Made by a program: the position numbers and the translations under genes. This document shows positions 1-8,925 of a stretch of DNA of 13,905 bases, piece after piece (position 1 is the stretch's first letter; each line of letters begins with the position of its first letter). The DNA comes from Paracoccaceae bacterium. Lineage in GTDB: Bacteria > Pseudomonadota > Alphaproteobacteria > Rhodobacterales > Rhodobacteraceae. The stretch spans positions 1-13,905 of the forward strand of contig PXES01000260.1 of the NCBI GenBank assembly GCA_003564655.1. Reading direction: 5' to 3'. A model generated the notes under the pieces. The model saw only the letters and a program-made list of their open reading frames with translations, ran no database searches and was not told the origin of the DNA.

Positions 1-177
1 CAGGTCCATAACGAGACGATGGGCAAGCTGCGGGTCAGCTATTCGGTGTTCAAGGGCGAGGGCGAGCAGGTGCTCTATGCCGAGCATCTGCTGACCGCGC
101 TTTACCGCGACCCCGCTGCCCATGCAGACGAAGTCGCTGCCCTGCGCGCTGAACGGGAGGCGGGCAAGCATGGCTGA
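1..177 (+). CDS. 3' end of an unidentified gene (possibly hot-dog fold)
   Basis: The frame is open from the first base to a TGA at 175-177, giving 58 residues of a C-terminus; the start lies outside the window. The visible piece reads as a strand (KLRVSYSVF), a charged turn (KGEGE), a long strand (QVLYAEHLLTALYR) and then a charged helical tail. This pattern fits the last two strands of a hot-dog protein such as a MaoC-like dehydratase or a thioesterase. That would suit the CoA-transferase two genes downstream, but no diagnostic residue is visible and the assignment is inference only. The stop overlaps the start of the next gene by 8 nt, so the two are probably translationally coupled. Confidence 0.6.
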   Translation, partial: QVHNETMGKLRVSYSVFKGEGEQVLYAEHLLTALYRDPAAHADEVAALRAEREAGKHG

Positions 178-1306
178 GATCACCCTGCGCGGCATGACCT
201 GGGACCACGCGCGCGGCTATGACCCGATGGTCGCCACCGCCCAAGAATGGGCGCGGCGCAACCCGGGCGTCACCATCACTTGGGAGAAACGCTCGCTCCA
301 GGCCTTCGCCGACCGGCCGATCCGCGAGATGGCCGATACCTATGACCTGATGGTGATCGACCACCCGCATGTGGGCGAGGTCGCGGCCGAGGGGAACCTG
401 CTGTCGCTGGACGGGCGCGGGCATGACGACGATCTGGCGGTGCTGGCGGCGCAGTCGCTGGGTCGCTCGCACGATTCCTACAATTTCGAGGGGCGTCAAT
501 GGGGGCTGGCGATTGACGCGGCGACCCCCGTGGCGGCCTTTCGCCCCGACCTGCAGGAGGCTGCGCCCACGCGGTGGGAGGATGCGCTGGCGCTGGCCGC
601 ACAGGGGCGCGTGGCCTTTGCGCTGGTGCCGATCAATGCGCTGATGACGCTGTTCGGGCTGGCGCGCAATCTGGGCTACCCGGTGGCCGAAGACCCCGAG
701 CGCCTGATGGCGCGCGACCACGGCGCGCATGTGCTGGGCGCGATGCGCGAGATGGCCGGGCATCTGAACCCGCGCTGCTTTCAGTGCGACCCCATCGCGA
801 TCTATGACTGGATGGGGTTCGAGGCCGACGCGCCCGCCTACTCGCCCTTCGGCTATGGCTACACCAATTACAGCCGCGACGGTTATTGCCCGCATCCGCT
901 GGTGTTCGCCGATGCGCCGGGCTTTGGCGAGAACGGCCCGCGCGGCACGGTGCTGGGCGGGACGGGGATTGCCTTGTCGGCCTTCACCCGCCACCCCTAG
1001 GCGGCGCTGGACTATGCCTTCTGGATCGCCGGGGCCGAGTGCCAGAAGGGGCTGTTCTTCGAGGCCGGTGGCCAGCCGGGCAATGCCGTGGCCTGGGACG
1101 ACCCGGCCTGCAACGCCGCCTGCCGCGACTTCTTCGCCAACACCCGCAAGACGCACGAAACTGCCTGGCTGCGCCCGCGCTACAACGGCTACATGGCGTT
1201 GCAGGACCGCGCGGGCGATGTGGTGCAGGCGTGTCTCAAGGGCGAAGTGCCCGAGGCCGAGACGCTCGACGCACTCGACCAGCTCTATCGGGAGACGCGC
1301 GCATGA
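170..1306 (+). pseudogene. Signal-less ABC solute-binding-protein-like gene interrupted by in-frame TAG
   Basis: The reading frame starts at ATG 170 and meets TAG at 998-1000 (codon 277). It then continues in the same frame without another stop to TGA 1304-1306; repaired, the product would be 378 residues. The part after the stop still looks like a binding-protein C-terminus (AALDYAFWIAGAECQ, then a helical end), so the halves belong together. The family call, extracellular solute-binding protein family 1-like, rests on general pattern: an early YDLMVIDHP segment, a GGTGIALSAF segment and the AFWIAGAE helix before a conserved end. There is no signal peptide, because the N-terminus MAEITLRGMTWDHARGY is polar. 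The ATG at 122 adds only 16 non-hydrophobic residues inside the upstream gene, so 170 was chosen. As written, the product is a 276-residue truncation. A sequencing error (CAG or GAG read as TAG) is a real alternative. The final stop overlaps the CoA-transferase start by 4 nt (ATGA). Confidence 0.75.
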
Positions 1307-2526
1307 TCCCGCTGGCGCAGGAGGGACGCCCGCTCGACGGGCTGGTCGTCGTCGATTTCTCGCAATTCCTGTCCGGGCCCTATTGCGCGCTGAAGCTGGC
1401 CGATCTGGGCGCGCGGGTGATCAAGATCGAACGCCCCGGCGTGGGTGATCTGTGCCGCACGCTGTATCTGTCCGACACCGATATCGGCGGCGCCAACAGC
1501 CTGTTTCACGCCATCAACCGCAACAAGGAAAGCTTCACCGCCGATCTGCGCGACGCGGGCGACCGCGCACGGCTGCGCCGCCTGCTGGCGCAGGCCGATG
1601 TGATGATCCAGAACTTCCGCCCCGGCGTGATCGAGCGGCAGGGCTTTGGCCCTGACGCGGTGCGCGCGCTCAACCCCACCATCGTTTATGGCACCATCTC
1701 GGGCTATGGCGAGGACGGGCCCTGGGCCGGGTTGCCGGGGCAGGATCTGCTGGCGCAGGCGCGCTCGGGGCTGCTGTGGCTCAGCGGCAGCCGCGACGAC
1801 CCGCCCATGCCCATGGGGCTCGCGGTGGCCGACATGCTGGCGGGCGCGGCGCTGGCGCAAGGCGTGCTCGCGGCGCTGGTGGGGCGCTTTCGCACCGGGC
1901 GCGGGGCGCATGTGCAGACGAGCCTGCTCGAGGCGATGATCGACTTCCAGTTCGAGGTGCTGACCACCTATCTCAACGATGGCGGGCGGCTGCCGCAGCG
2001 CGCCGCGACGGGGGGTGCGCATGCCTATCTGGGCGCGCCTTATGGCGTCTACCGCACCGCCGATGGCTGGCTGGCGCTGGCAATGACGCCGTCGCTCGAG
2101 CGGCTGGCGGATCTGCTGGAGTTGCCCGCGCTGAAGCCCTATTGCGATGCGCCTGAGAAGGCGATGACCGAGCGCGACGCGATCCGCGCGCTGATTGCCG
2201 GGGCCATGGAGGGGCGGACGACGCAAGCCTGGCTCGACGTGCTGCAGCCCGCCGACATCTGGTGCGCCGAGGTGCTGGACTGGCCCGGCCTGATGGCGAC
2301 CGAGGCGTTCCGGCGCCTCGACATGCTGCAGCCGATCGCCGGGCCGGGGGTGGACCTGCGCACCACGCGCGGCCCGCTGCGCGTGAACGGGCAGACGCTT
2401 GCCAGCCCGCGCGCGGCGCCGGGGCTGGGGGCGGATCGCGAAGCGATCATCGCGGAATTCGGGCTTGATGATGCCGAAGGGGCGGCATCGCAGGCAGAGA
2501 TTATCGCGCGGGGTGCTGCGCGATGA
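1303..2526 (+). CDS. CaiB/BaiF family CoA-transferase (family III)
   Basis: The product has 407 residues, the usual length for class III CoA-transferases, which move CoA between carboxylic acids through an aspartyl-CoA thioester. Family features seen are the N-terminal LDGLVVVDFSQFLSGPYCAL (11-30), LADLGARVIKIERPG (32-46), the INRNKES segment (71-77), ADVMIQNFRPG (98-108) and GYGEDGPWAGLPGQDLLAQA (134-153). The segment MGLAVADMLAGA carries D177, in the position of the catalytic Asp of this family, followed by the TGRGAHVQTSLLEA block. The start ATG at 1303 overlaps the upstream stop. Substrate cannot be assigned. Linkage to the signal-less binding-protein gene on one side and a sugar importer on the other is unusual and gives no firm clue. 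Longer upstream starts in this frame (from 886) would run through the previous gene and are not supported. Confidence 0.93.
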   Translation: MIPLAQEGRPLDGLVVVDFSQFLSGPYCALKLADLGARVIKIERPGVGDLCRTLYLSDTDIGGANSLFHAINRNKESFTADLRDAGDRARLRRLLAQADVMIQNFRPGVIERQGFGPDAVRALNPTIVYGTISGYGEDGPWAGLPGQDLLAQARSGLLWLSGSRDDPPMPMGLAVADMLAGAALAQGVLAALVGRFRTGRGAHVQTSLLEAMIDFQFEVLTTYLNDGGRLPQRAATGGAHAYLGAPYGVYRTADGWLALAMTPSLERLADLLELPALKPYCDAPEKAMTERDAIRALIAGAMEGRTTQAWLDVLQPADIWCAEVLDWPGLMATEAFRRLDMLQPIAGPGVDLRTTRGPLRVNGQTLASPRAAPGLGADREAIIAEFGLDDAEGAASQAEIIARGAAR

Positions 2527-2562
2527 CATGGGTGGGGGGCGCAAGCCCGCCGCATGGCAACC

Positions 2563-2574
2563 AAGGGAGGAAGG
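2563..2574 (+). promoter_or_regulatory. Strong ribosome binding site that fixes the binding-protein start
   Basis: A purine-rich AAGGGAGGAAGG lies directly upstream of ATG 2577. It selects this start over an in-frame ATG at 2523, which would put 18 polar residues ahead of the signal peptide and has no comparable site. Confidence 0.7.
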
Positions 2575-2576
2575 AC

Positions 2577-3902
2577 ATGAAACGCTCGTTCAAGGCACTG
2601 ACACTCGGGGTGTCGGCCGTGGCGCTGATCGCCGGGGCCGCTGCCGCCGAGATGGATTACGGCAGTTTCGACGGCTACACGCTGCGCGTGAAGCTGATCG
2701 GCGGCGCGCAGTATGAACCGCTCTACGCGGAAATCGGCGAATGGGAAGAGATGACCGGCGCCACCGTGCAGATCCTTTCGCGGCAGAACCATTTCGAGCT
2801 TGACCGCGAGATCAAGCAGGACATCGCCGCGGGCACGCTCAACTGGTGCGTGGGCTCGAACCACACCAGTTTCGCGCCGCAATACGGCAATATCTATACC
2901 GACCTGCGCGAGCTGATTTCCGAGGATGTGCTGGCCGAATTCGTGCCGCTGGTGCTGGAACACTCGACGGTTGGCGGGCGGCTGGTGCAACTGCCGCGCC
3001 ATTCGGACGTGTCGAACCTGTTCTACATCCGCTCGCTCTATGAGGACGAGGAGAACGCCGCCGCATTCGAGGCCGAATACGGCTACCCGCTCGCCCCGCC
3101 CGAGACCTGGGAGCAGGTGCGCGATCAGGCGATGTTCTTCGCCGATCCGCCCAACTTCTTCGGCACGCAGTTCGTGGGCCGGGATGAGGCGATCACCGGG
3201 CGCTTCTACGAGATGCTGGTCGCCGAGGGGGGGCAGCTCTTCACTGACGATTGGGAACCCGCCTTCAACTCTGAGGCCGGGGTGCGGGCGCTGTCGTGGT
3301 TCGTCGATCTCTATGACGCGGGCGTCGTGCCTGCGGGTGTCCCGAACTACCTGTGGGATGACACAGGGCTTGGCTTCGCCTCGGGGTCGGTGGCGCTGAA
3401 CCTCGACTGGGCGGGCTGGGCGGCGTTCTTCAATGACGAGGACGAGTCGGCCATCGCGGGCGATGTCGGGGTGACCCGCGCGCCGATGGGTTCGGCCGGG
3501 CTGCGCACCGGCTGGTCGGGCAGCCACACCTTCTCGATCACCGAGACCTGTGACAACAAGGAGGCGGCGGCGTCCTTCATCACCTTCCTGACCGACCATG
3601 ACCGCCAGATGGTCGAGGCACGGCGCGGCCTGCTGCCCACCCGCACCGCCGTCTGGGACACGGCGATGGGCGAGTTCCGCGAGGCCGGGGACGATTTCCT
3701 CGCCGAGGTGTTCGAGACCTTCCAGACCTCGATGACCGAGGATGCCTTCACGCCGCCGCTGATCGCTGAATGGATCGAGGTGTCGAACGAACTCTGGCCC
3801 CGGCTGCAATCGGCCATGGTCGGCGACATGAGCCCGCAGGACGCGCTGGACAAGGCCGCGCGCGAGGCGCTGATCATCATGGAAGACGCGGGCTACCGCT
3901 AA
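2577..3902 (+). CDS. Periplasmic sugar-binding protein of a CUT1-type ABC importer
   Basis: The 441-residue product begins with a Sec signal peptide: basic MKRSFK, hydrophobic core LTLGVSAVALIAG, and probable cleavage after AAA at about residue 23. The mature part has a typical family 1 solute-binding layout, with an early TLRVKLIGGAQYEP strand, YEPLYAEIGEWEEMTGATVQ, an SDVSNLFYIRSLYED hinge region, PPETWEQVRDQAMFFADP, a repeated aromatic sugar-contact zone (YLWDD, LDWAGWAAFF), WSGSHTFSI, and the AASFITFLTDHD segment near the C-terminus. It should capture sugar in the periplasm and deliver it to the two permeases that follow. The ligand is not readable from sequence; the downstream enzymes suggest a 6-deoxyhexose or similar sugar. 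It is the second binding-protein-like gene in the window but does not look like a recent duplicate of the signal-less one. Confidence 0.93.
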   Translation: MKRSFKALTLGVSAVALIAGAAAAEMDYGSFDGYTLRVKLIGGAQYEPLYAEIGEWEEMTGATVQILSRQNHFELDREIKQDIAAGTLNWCVGSNHTSFAPQYGNIYTDLRELISEDVLAEFVPLVLEHSTVGGRLVQLPRHSDVSNLFYIRSLYEDEENAAAFEAEYGYPLAPPETWEQVRDQAMFFADPPNFFGTQFVGRDEAITGRFYEMLVAEGGQLFTDDWEPAFNSEAGVRALSWFVDLYDAGVVPAGVPNYLWDDTGLGFASGSVALNLDWAGWAAFFNDEDESAIAGDVGVTRAPMGSAGLRTGWSGSHTFSITETCDNKEAAASFITFLTDHDRQMVEARRGLLPTRTAVWDTAMGEFREAGDDFLAEVFETFQTSMTEDAFTPPLIAEWIEVSNELWPRLQSAMVGDMSPQDALDKAAREALIIMEDAGYR

Positions 3903-3911
3903 GCACCACTC

Positions 3912-3939
3912 GCGGGGCCGGTCACGCGACCGGCCCCGC
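3912..3939 (+). repeat. Inverted repeat / mRNA hairpin after the binding-protein gene
   Basis: A perfect 12-bp stem (GCGGGGCCGGTC at 3912-3923 with its complement at 3928-3939) encloses the loop ACGC, 9 nt after the binding-protein stop and 17 nt before the next start. No T-run follows, so it is not a classical intrinsic terminator. Hairpins at this spot in ABC operons commonly stabilise the upstream mRNA or cause partial termination, which raises binding protein over permease; that role here is inference. Confidence 0.8.
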
Positions 3940-3956
3940 CCCCGCAGGGACCCGAC

Positions 3957-4868
3957 ATGTTCAGAGCGATCCGCACCCGCCAGACGACTCTGGCGCCCCT
4001 CGTGCTGCTGTTGCCCGCGTTCACGGTGATGCTGTTCGTGGTGGCGATGCCGCTGGCGTTTTCCTTCTACACCAGCCTCACGCCCTACCGGCTGACGCGG
4101 CCCGAATCGATCGAGATCTATATCGGCGCGCGCAACTACATCCGGCTGTGGGACAACGCGGCCTTCTGGGCGGCGTTCTGGCGCACGATCCTGTTTCTGG
4201 CCATCGCGCTGAATGTCGAGCTTCTGCTGGGGCTGGGCATTGCGCTCTTGATCAACAAGCTGACCTGGGGCCAGCGCACCCTGCGCACGATCATGATGTT
4301 CCCGATGATGTTCTCGCCCATCCTTGTGGGGTTCCAGTTCAAGTTCATCTTCAACGACAATATCGGCATCGTGAACAACGCGCTGCAATCGCTGGGGCTG
4401 ATCGATCGGGCGATTCCGTGGCTCGTGGATGCGCAGCTTGCGATGTTCTCGATCATCGTGGCCGAGGTGTGGATGTCCACCTCGATCTTTGCGATCCTGC
4501 TGCTGGCGGGCCTGCTCGCCATGCCGCGCGACCCGATCGAGGCCGCCCGCGTCGATGGCTGCAATTCCTGGCAGGTGTTCCGCCACATCCCCCTGCCGTT
4601 CCTGATGCCGTTCATCTTCATCGCCATGACCATCCGCAGCCTTGATGTCGCGCGCGCCTATGACATCGTGCATGTGATGACCGGCGGCGGGCCGGCGGGG
4701 CGGACGGAACTGCTGTGGACGCTGATCGCGCGGGTTGGCTACAACAACGCGCGGATGGGCGAGGCCAATGCCATGGCCTATGTCTCGACGCTTCTCTCCA
4801 TCGCCTTCACCGTGTTCTTCTTCCGCAAGCTGATGGCTGCGCGGCGCTACATGGGGGGCGCGGAATGA
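3957..4868 (+). CDS. ABC sugar permease, MalF/UgpA-like
   Basis: The 303-residue product is an inner-membrane permease of the CUT1 class with about six membrane segments; the first is the hydrophobic stretch at 12-37. The ATPase-contact EAA loop is at 195-214 (EAARVDGCNSWQVFRHIPLP), and the typical TGGGPAGRTE motif follows at 242-251. It pairs with the next permease to form the channel for the sugar handed over by the binding protein. ATG 3957 is preceded by a modest CAGGGA site. The gene ends in a 4-nt ATGA overlap with the second permease. Confidence 0.95.
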   Translation: MFRAIRTRQTTLAPLVLLLPAFTVMLFVVAMPLAFSFYTSLTPYRLTRPESIEIYIGARNYIRLWDNAAFWAAFWRTILFLAIALNVELLLGLGIALLINKLTWGQRTLRTIMMFPMMFSPILVGFQFKFIFNDNIGIVNNALQSLGLIDRAIPWLVDAQLAMFSIIVAEVWMSTSIFAILLLAGLLAMPRDPIEAARVDGCNSWQVFRHIPLPFLMPFIFIAMTIRSLDVARAYDIVHVMTGGGPAGRTELLWTLIARVGYNNARMGEANAMAYVSTLLSIAFTVFFFRKLMAARRYMGGAE

Positions 4869-5722
4869 GCCGGGCTGTCAGACAACGCGTGCAGGCGGTG
4901 GCGCTGTGGATCGCCACATTCCTGTTGATGGTCATCATGTGCATTCCGGGGCTATGGGTGGTGCTCTCGGCCTTCCGCCCCAACCGCGAGATCCTCGCCC
5001 GCCCGCCGGTCTGGGTGCCCGAGCGGCTGACCTTCAACAACTTCGCCAAGATCTTCGGGCTGGGCGACGCGCAGGTGGCGATCCCGGTGGGGTCGTATTT
5101 CATGAACTCGGTGGTCATCGCGCTGACCTCGACCTTCGTGGCGCTGGTGATCGGCATGGCGGGGGGCTACGCCTTCGCGCGCTTCCGCTTCCGGTTCAAG
5201 AACTCGCTCTTCCTGTCGCTGATGCTGTTCCGCACCGTGCCCGGCATCGCGCTGTCGCTGCCGCTGTTCATGTTGTGGAGCCGCCTTGGCATCATCGACA
5301 CGCAGATGGGGCTGATCATCGTCTATATCGCGCTCAACGTGCCGTTCACCATCTGGCTGATCGACGGGTTCTTCCGCCAGATCCCGATGTCGCTATCCGA
5401 GGCCGCGCAGGTCGATGGCTGCACGCGCTGGCAGGCCTTCTGGAAGATCGAGTTTCCGCTGGCCAAGGGCGGTATCGCGGCGGCGGGGGTGTTTGCGTTC
5501 CTGACCTCGTGGAACGAATACGCGCTGGCGGCGCAACTGACGCGCTCGACGGATTCCAAGACATTGCCCGTGGGGCTGATGGATTTCACCGCGCAATTCA
5601 CCATCGACTGGGCCGGCATGAGCGCGATGGCCGTGATCATCATCGTGCCCGCGCTGATCCTGACCTTCCTCGTGCAGAAACACCTCATCCGTGGGCTGAC
5701 CTTCGGCGGGGTAAAAGGGTAG
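4865..5722 (+). CDS. ABC sugar permease, MalG/UgpE-like
   Basis: The 285-residue product is the second inner-membrane permease. It has an N-terminal membrane segment (about 12-35), the SAFRPNREI segment typical of MalG-like proteins, and an EAA loop beginning at 179 (EAAQVDGCTRWQAFWKIEFP). The conserved TSWNEYALA motif follows near 214-222. The start at 4865 overlaps the previous stop, showing coupled translation. A longer frame open from 4715 lies inside the first permease gene and was discarded. The stop is 2 nt before the ATPase start. Confidence 0.95.
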   Translation: MSRAVRQRVQAVALWIATFLLMVIMCIPGLWVVLSAFRPNREILARPPVWVPERLTFNNFAKIFGLGDAQVAIPVGSYFMNSVVIALTSTFVALVIGMAGGYAFARFRFRFKNSLFLSLMLFRTVPGIALSLPLFMLWSRLGIIDTQMGLIIVYIALNVPFTIWLIDGFFRQIPMSLSEAAQVDGCTRWQAFWKIEFPLAKGGIAAAGVFAFLTSWNEYALAAQLTRSTDSKTLPVGLMDFTAQFTIDWAGMSAMAVIIIVPALILTFLVQKHLIRGLTFGGVKG

Positions 5723-5724
5723 AG

Positions 5725-6818
<1,094 letters not shown>

Positions 6819-6819
<1 letters not shown>

Positions 6820-7937
6820 TGGCCCGGATCGCGCGCATTGACCTGACGATGGTCGATCTGCCGCCGCAGGTGGTGCGGACGGACGCGATCCAGAGCTTCG
6901 TCAGCCAGGAAACCCCGCTGCTGACCATCACCGACACCGATGGCGCGCAAGGCACCGGCTACGCCTATACCATCGGCACCGGCGGCGGGGCGGTGATGAG
7001 CCTGTTGCGCGAGACCTTCGCGCCGCGCCTGATCGGGCGCGAGGCCGAGGAGGTCGAGGCGATCTGGCGCGACCTGCTGTTTGCCACCCACGCGACGGCG
7101 GTGGGCGCCATCACCTCGCTGGCGCTGGCGGCGGTGGACACCGCGCTTTGGGACCTGCGCTGCCGCCGTGCGGGGCTGCCGCTGTGGCGCATGGCGGGGG
7201 GGGCGAAACCCTCGGTGCCGGTCTATTCGACCGAGGGCGGCTGGCTGCATATCGACGCGGGCGCGCTGGTGGACGACGCTCGCGCGGTGCAGGAACAGGG
7301 TTTTGCCGGGGCCAAGGTCAAGATCGGCAAGCCGCATCTGGCCGAGGATGGCGCCCGGCTGGGTGCCGTGCGCGCGGCGGTGGGCGACGCGTTCCACCTG
7401 ATGGTGGATGCCAATCAGGCCTTTACCCTCAACGAGGCGATGATGCGCGCCGACATGCTGGCGCGGCACGGCATCACATGGTTCGAGGAACCTCTGCCCG
7501 CCGACGATGTCGGCACCCATGCCCGCCTCGCCGCCCATTCCCGCGTGCCGGTGGCGGTGGGCGAGAGCCTCTATTCCGCCAGCCAGTTCAAGGATTACCT
7601 CGACCGGGGCGCGGCGTCGGTGGTGCAGGTCGATGCCGCGCGTATCGGCGGTATCACACCCTGGCTGAAAGTCGCGCATCTGGCCGAGGCGTTCAACATC
7701 CCCGTCTGCCCGCATTTCCTGATGGAACTGCATGTCAGCCTCGTCTGCGCGGTGCCCAATGGCTGGATGCTCGAATACATCCCCCAGCTTGACGCGATCA
7801 CCACCTCGCGGCTGGACCTGCGGGCGGGCCGCGCGCACGCGCCCGAGGCGCCGGGGCTGGGGATCGACTGGGACTGGCAGGCCATCGCCGCCCGCGCCGT
7901 GGCGGGCAGCACATCCACGATCAACAAGGGAGGTTGA
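6819..7937 (+). CDS. Enolase-superfamily acid-sugar dehydratase (mandelate racemase/MLE type)
   Basis: The 372-residue product has the capping N-terminal domain (about 1-120) and a TIM-barrel domain with the MR-subgroup catalytic set. The base motif is KVK (K166, K168), metal ligands are D197 (VDANQ), E223/E224 (WFEEP) and E249 (VGES), and the Asp-His dyad is D272 (VQVDAARIGG) with H299 (CPHF). Such enzymes remove the alpha proton of a sugar acid and eliminate water to give a 2-keto-3-deoxy acid. The GTGYAYTIGTGGGAV segment and length recall galactarate/talarate dehydratase-like members more than the longer L-fuconate dehydratases, so substrate remains open. The gene overlaps the ATPase gene by one base, placing it in the transport operon. 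Confidence 0.93.
7926..7933 (+). promoter_or_regulatory. Ribosome binding site for the mutarotase gene
   Basis: AAGGGAGG sits within the last codons of the dehydratase gene and 7 nt ahead of ATG 7941. It supports that start and separate re-initiation on the mutarotase. Confidence 0.6.
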
Positions 7938-7940
7938 GCG

Positions 7941-8270
7941 ATGCAACGCATGGGAATGGTGATCGGGCTCAAGCCCGAGAAGATCGAGGCCTACAAGCGC
8001 CTGCATGCCGAGGTCTGGCCCGATATCCTCGCCAAGATCAGCGAATGCAACATCACCAACTACTCGATCTTCCTCAAGGAGCCCGAGAACCTGCTGTTCG
8101 GCTATTGGGAATATGTGGGCACGGATTTCGAGGCTGACGCCGCGAAGATGGCCGCCGACCCCCGCACGCAGGAGTGGTGGGATGTCTGCATGCCCTGTCA
8201 GGCCCCGCTGGAGACCCGCAAGGAGGGCGAGTGGTGGGCGATGATGGAAGAGGTGTTCCACCATGACTGA
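7941..8270 (+). CDS. rhaM: L-rhamnose/L-fucose-type mutarotase (RhaM, DUF718)
   Basis: The 109-residue product matches the RhaM family in full length. It shows MVIGLKPEKIEAYKRLHAEVWPDI (5-28), NITNYSIFLKE, LLFGYWEYVG and the characteristic C-terminal EEVFHHD. Y18, H22 and Y41 occupy the positions described for the E. coli enzyme active site. The reaction is interconversion of alpha and beta anomers of a 6-deoxysugar (L-rhamnose, or L-fucose in some homologues), which speeds its supply to a sugar dehydrogenase. It is the clearest pointer in the operon to a 6-deoxyhexose substrate. The 3' end overlaps the next gene by 8 nt. Confidence 0.93.
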   Translation: MQRMGMVIGLKPEKIEAYKRLHAEVWPDILAKISECNITNYSIFLKEPENLLFGYWEYVGTDFEADAAKMAADPRTQEWWDVCMPCQAPLETRKEGEWWAMMEEVFHHD

Positions 8271-8925
8271 TCCCGCCCCCGATCCGCGCATCGCCCGGCT
8301 GGAGGGCTGCTATACCTCGGTCATCCATGACGTGATGCGCGCCATGGGGCTGCGCAACTTCACCCTGCCGCCGCGCATCCGCCCCTTGCAGCCCGAGGCG
8401 GTGCTGACCGGCCCGGCCTTCACCATCGAGGGGCGGCTGGACGAGACGGCGGACGCGCATGACACGCTGCTCTCCTGGACGGGGCTCTTGTCGCAGGCGC
8501 CCGGCGGGCATGTCTGGACCTGCCAGCCGCATGCGCATCTGGTGGCGCAGATGGGCGAGTTGTCCGCCGAGACGCTGCACCGCAAGGGCGTGCCGGGCTG
8601 CGTGGTGGATGGCGCGCTGCGCGACACGAATTTCCTGCTGCGGCTGGGCTTCCGCGCCTGGGGCACGCATCACACCCCGCGCGATGTGGTGGGCATGTGG
8701 TTGCCCGTGGCGACCGGGGTGCCGATCATGATCGGCGATGTGCGCATCGCCCCGGGCGACTGGCTGCATGGCGACCGTGACGGGATGGTGCGCATTCCGG
8801 GCGAGCGGCTGGACGCCGTGATCGACGCGGCCGAGACGGCCATGAACACCGAAAGCATGGTGCGCAAGGCGATCCTCGAGGGCATGGACCCGCAGGAGGC
8901 CTATCTGAAACACGGAAAGTTCTGA
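8263..8925 (+). CDS. RraA-like protein, putative class II pyruvate aldolase
   Basis: The 220-residue product belongs to the RraA / HMG-CHA aldolase family (formerly misnamed dimethylmenaquinone methyltransferase). The core is seen as HLVAQMGELSAETLHRKGVPGCVVDGALRDTNFLLRLG (92-129). Known aldolases of the family carry D-X20-R-D; here the spacing is kept as E99-X20-R120-D121, a conservative Asp-to-Glu change. The C-terminal region IGDVRIAPGDWLHGDRDGMVRIP is standard. In this operon it could split a 2-keto-3-deoxy sugar acid into pyruvate and an aldehyde (lactaldehyde for a 6-deoxysugar), but this is inference. Enzymatically inactive RraA homologues that bind RNase E exist; retained R-D residues and operon context favour an enzyme. 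The stop shares one base with the next start. Confidence 0.85.
   Translation: MTDPAPDPRIARLEGCYTSVIHDVMRAMGLRNFTLPPRIRPLQPEAVLTGPAFTIEGRLDETADAHDTLLSWTGLLSQAPGGHVWTCQPHAHLVAQMGELSAETLHRKGVPGCVVDGALRDTNFLLRLGFRAWGTHHTPRDVVGMWLPVATGVPIMIGDVRIAPGDWLHGDRDGMVRIPGERLDAVIDAAETAMNTESMVRKAILEGMDPQEAYLKHGKF

Noticed and set aside
998..1000. Recoding of TAG (pyrrolysine or programmed readthrough)
   Set aside because: No pyrrolysine machinery is seen or expected in this kind of organism, and the local context shows no special structure; a nonsense mutation or sequence error is simpler.
50..1156. Long minus-strand open frame opposite the broken binding-protein-like gene
   Set aside because: Arg/Gly/His/Pro-rich shadow translation with no recognisable domain; the + strand frame explains the sequence.
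1088..1306. Separate small gene starting at GTG 1088
   Set aside because: It is in frame with the upstream half and looks like its natural C-terminus; no ribosome binding site supports independent initiation.
2523..2576. Longer binding-protein start at ATG 2523
   Set aside because: It would add 18 polar residues before an obvious signal peptide; the strong ribosome site belongs to ATG 2577.
3912..3939. Intrinsic transcription terminator
   Set aside because: No T-run follows the stem and the downstream permease genes need read-through transcription; kept only as a hairpin.
2139..4673. Very long open frame on the minus strand opposite the binding-protein and permease genes
   Set aside because: It lies antisense to three well-recognised genes; its translation is low-complexity and rich in H, R, Q and D, typical of GC-rich shadow frames.
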